NCBI RefSeq assembly: GCF_000250875.1
Contig: NZ_JH604885.1
Coordinates: 1 to 6,469 of the forward strand
Source of the DNA: Sutterella parvirubra YIT 11816
GTDB lineage: Bacteria > Pseudomonadota > Gammaproteobacteria > Burkholderiales > Burkholderiaceae_F
Length of the DNA stretch: 6,469 nt
Direction of reading: 5' to 3'
Positions 6,430 to 6,469 of the stretch are shown here, piece by piece. The notes beneath the pieces are model-generated. The model did not search any database. It saw nothing but the letters and a program-made list of their open reading frames with translations, and was not told the origin of the DNA. The first letter of the stretch is position 1. Every line of letters starts with the position of its first letter. The position numbers and the translations under genes were made by a program.

Positions 6430-6469
6430 TCAGTTCACGCCGACAACGGCGGAGAGGAGCGCCATGCGC
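6430..6469 (-). CDS. C-terminal end of an unidentified gene (partial)
   Basis: Only the last 12 codons are in the window, reading RMALLSAVVGVN and then TGA (6432-6430). The frame is consistent with the GC-rich codon use of the neighbours and runs in the same direction as the carrier gene, so it is probably an upstream operon member of the ureide locus. Too little is visible to name a family. The coding call rests on orientation, gap size and codon style alone. Confidence 0.4.
   Translation of the reverse strand, partial: RMALLSAVVGVN

Noticed and set aside
1..6469. CRISPR array, tRNA, rRNA, toxin-antitoxin or phage genes
   Set aside because: No regularly spaced repeats, no cloverleaf or rRNA-like stretch, and no small paired genes with known motifs were seen.

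Overview
The window reads as a GC-rich proteobacterial chromosome segment. The protein flavour (AllB-type allantoinase, NCS1 and YfcC-type carriers, a two-component sensor kinase, an IS110 element) would suit a gut betaproteobacterium of the Sutterellaceae type. That placement is an impression from protein style and base composition; no marker gene in the window proves it.

Left part (1-1806): a decayed, rearranged patch. From left to right it holds a perfect 10-bp hairpin (3-25); the first ~100 bases of a plus-strand secreted-protein gene with a perfect Shine-Dalgarno sequence but apparently a one-base loss in its ATG; a left-truncated IS110-family element on the minus strand (about 150-540), keeping only the first ~81 residues of the transposase and its 5' non-coding end; and a plus-strand sensor histidine kinase that has lost its N-terminus and carries an in-frame amber codon at 1510-1512. 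The IS 5' end has a good sigma70-like promoter that would start transcription at a stem-loop. That is the layout expected of a bridge RNA, and it is the most distinctive thing in the window.

Right part (1818-6469): a well-kept minus-strand ureide (allantoin/hydantoin) utilisation locus. In order of transcription it contains the last 12 codons of an unidentified gene, a YfcC/DcuC-type membrane carrier, an allantoinase (AllB) only 13 bases downstream, a strong terminator, then an NCS1-family nucleobase/allantoin permease with its own upstream region (palindromes, possible promoter) and a terminator facing the dead kinase. The simplest reading is that the NCS1 permease brings in allantoin or a related ring compound, AllB opens the hydantoin ring to allantoate in the cytoplasm, and the YfcC-type carrier moves a substrate or product of the same pathway. 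Genes for the steps after allantoate are not in the window. I found no CRISPR array, tRNA, rRNA or phage gene, and nothing that is clearly a new defence or biosynthetic system.
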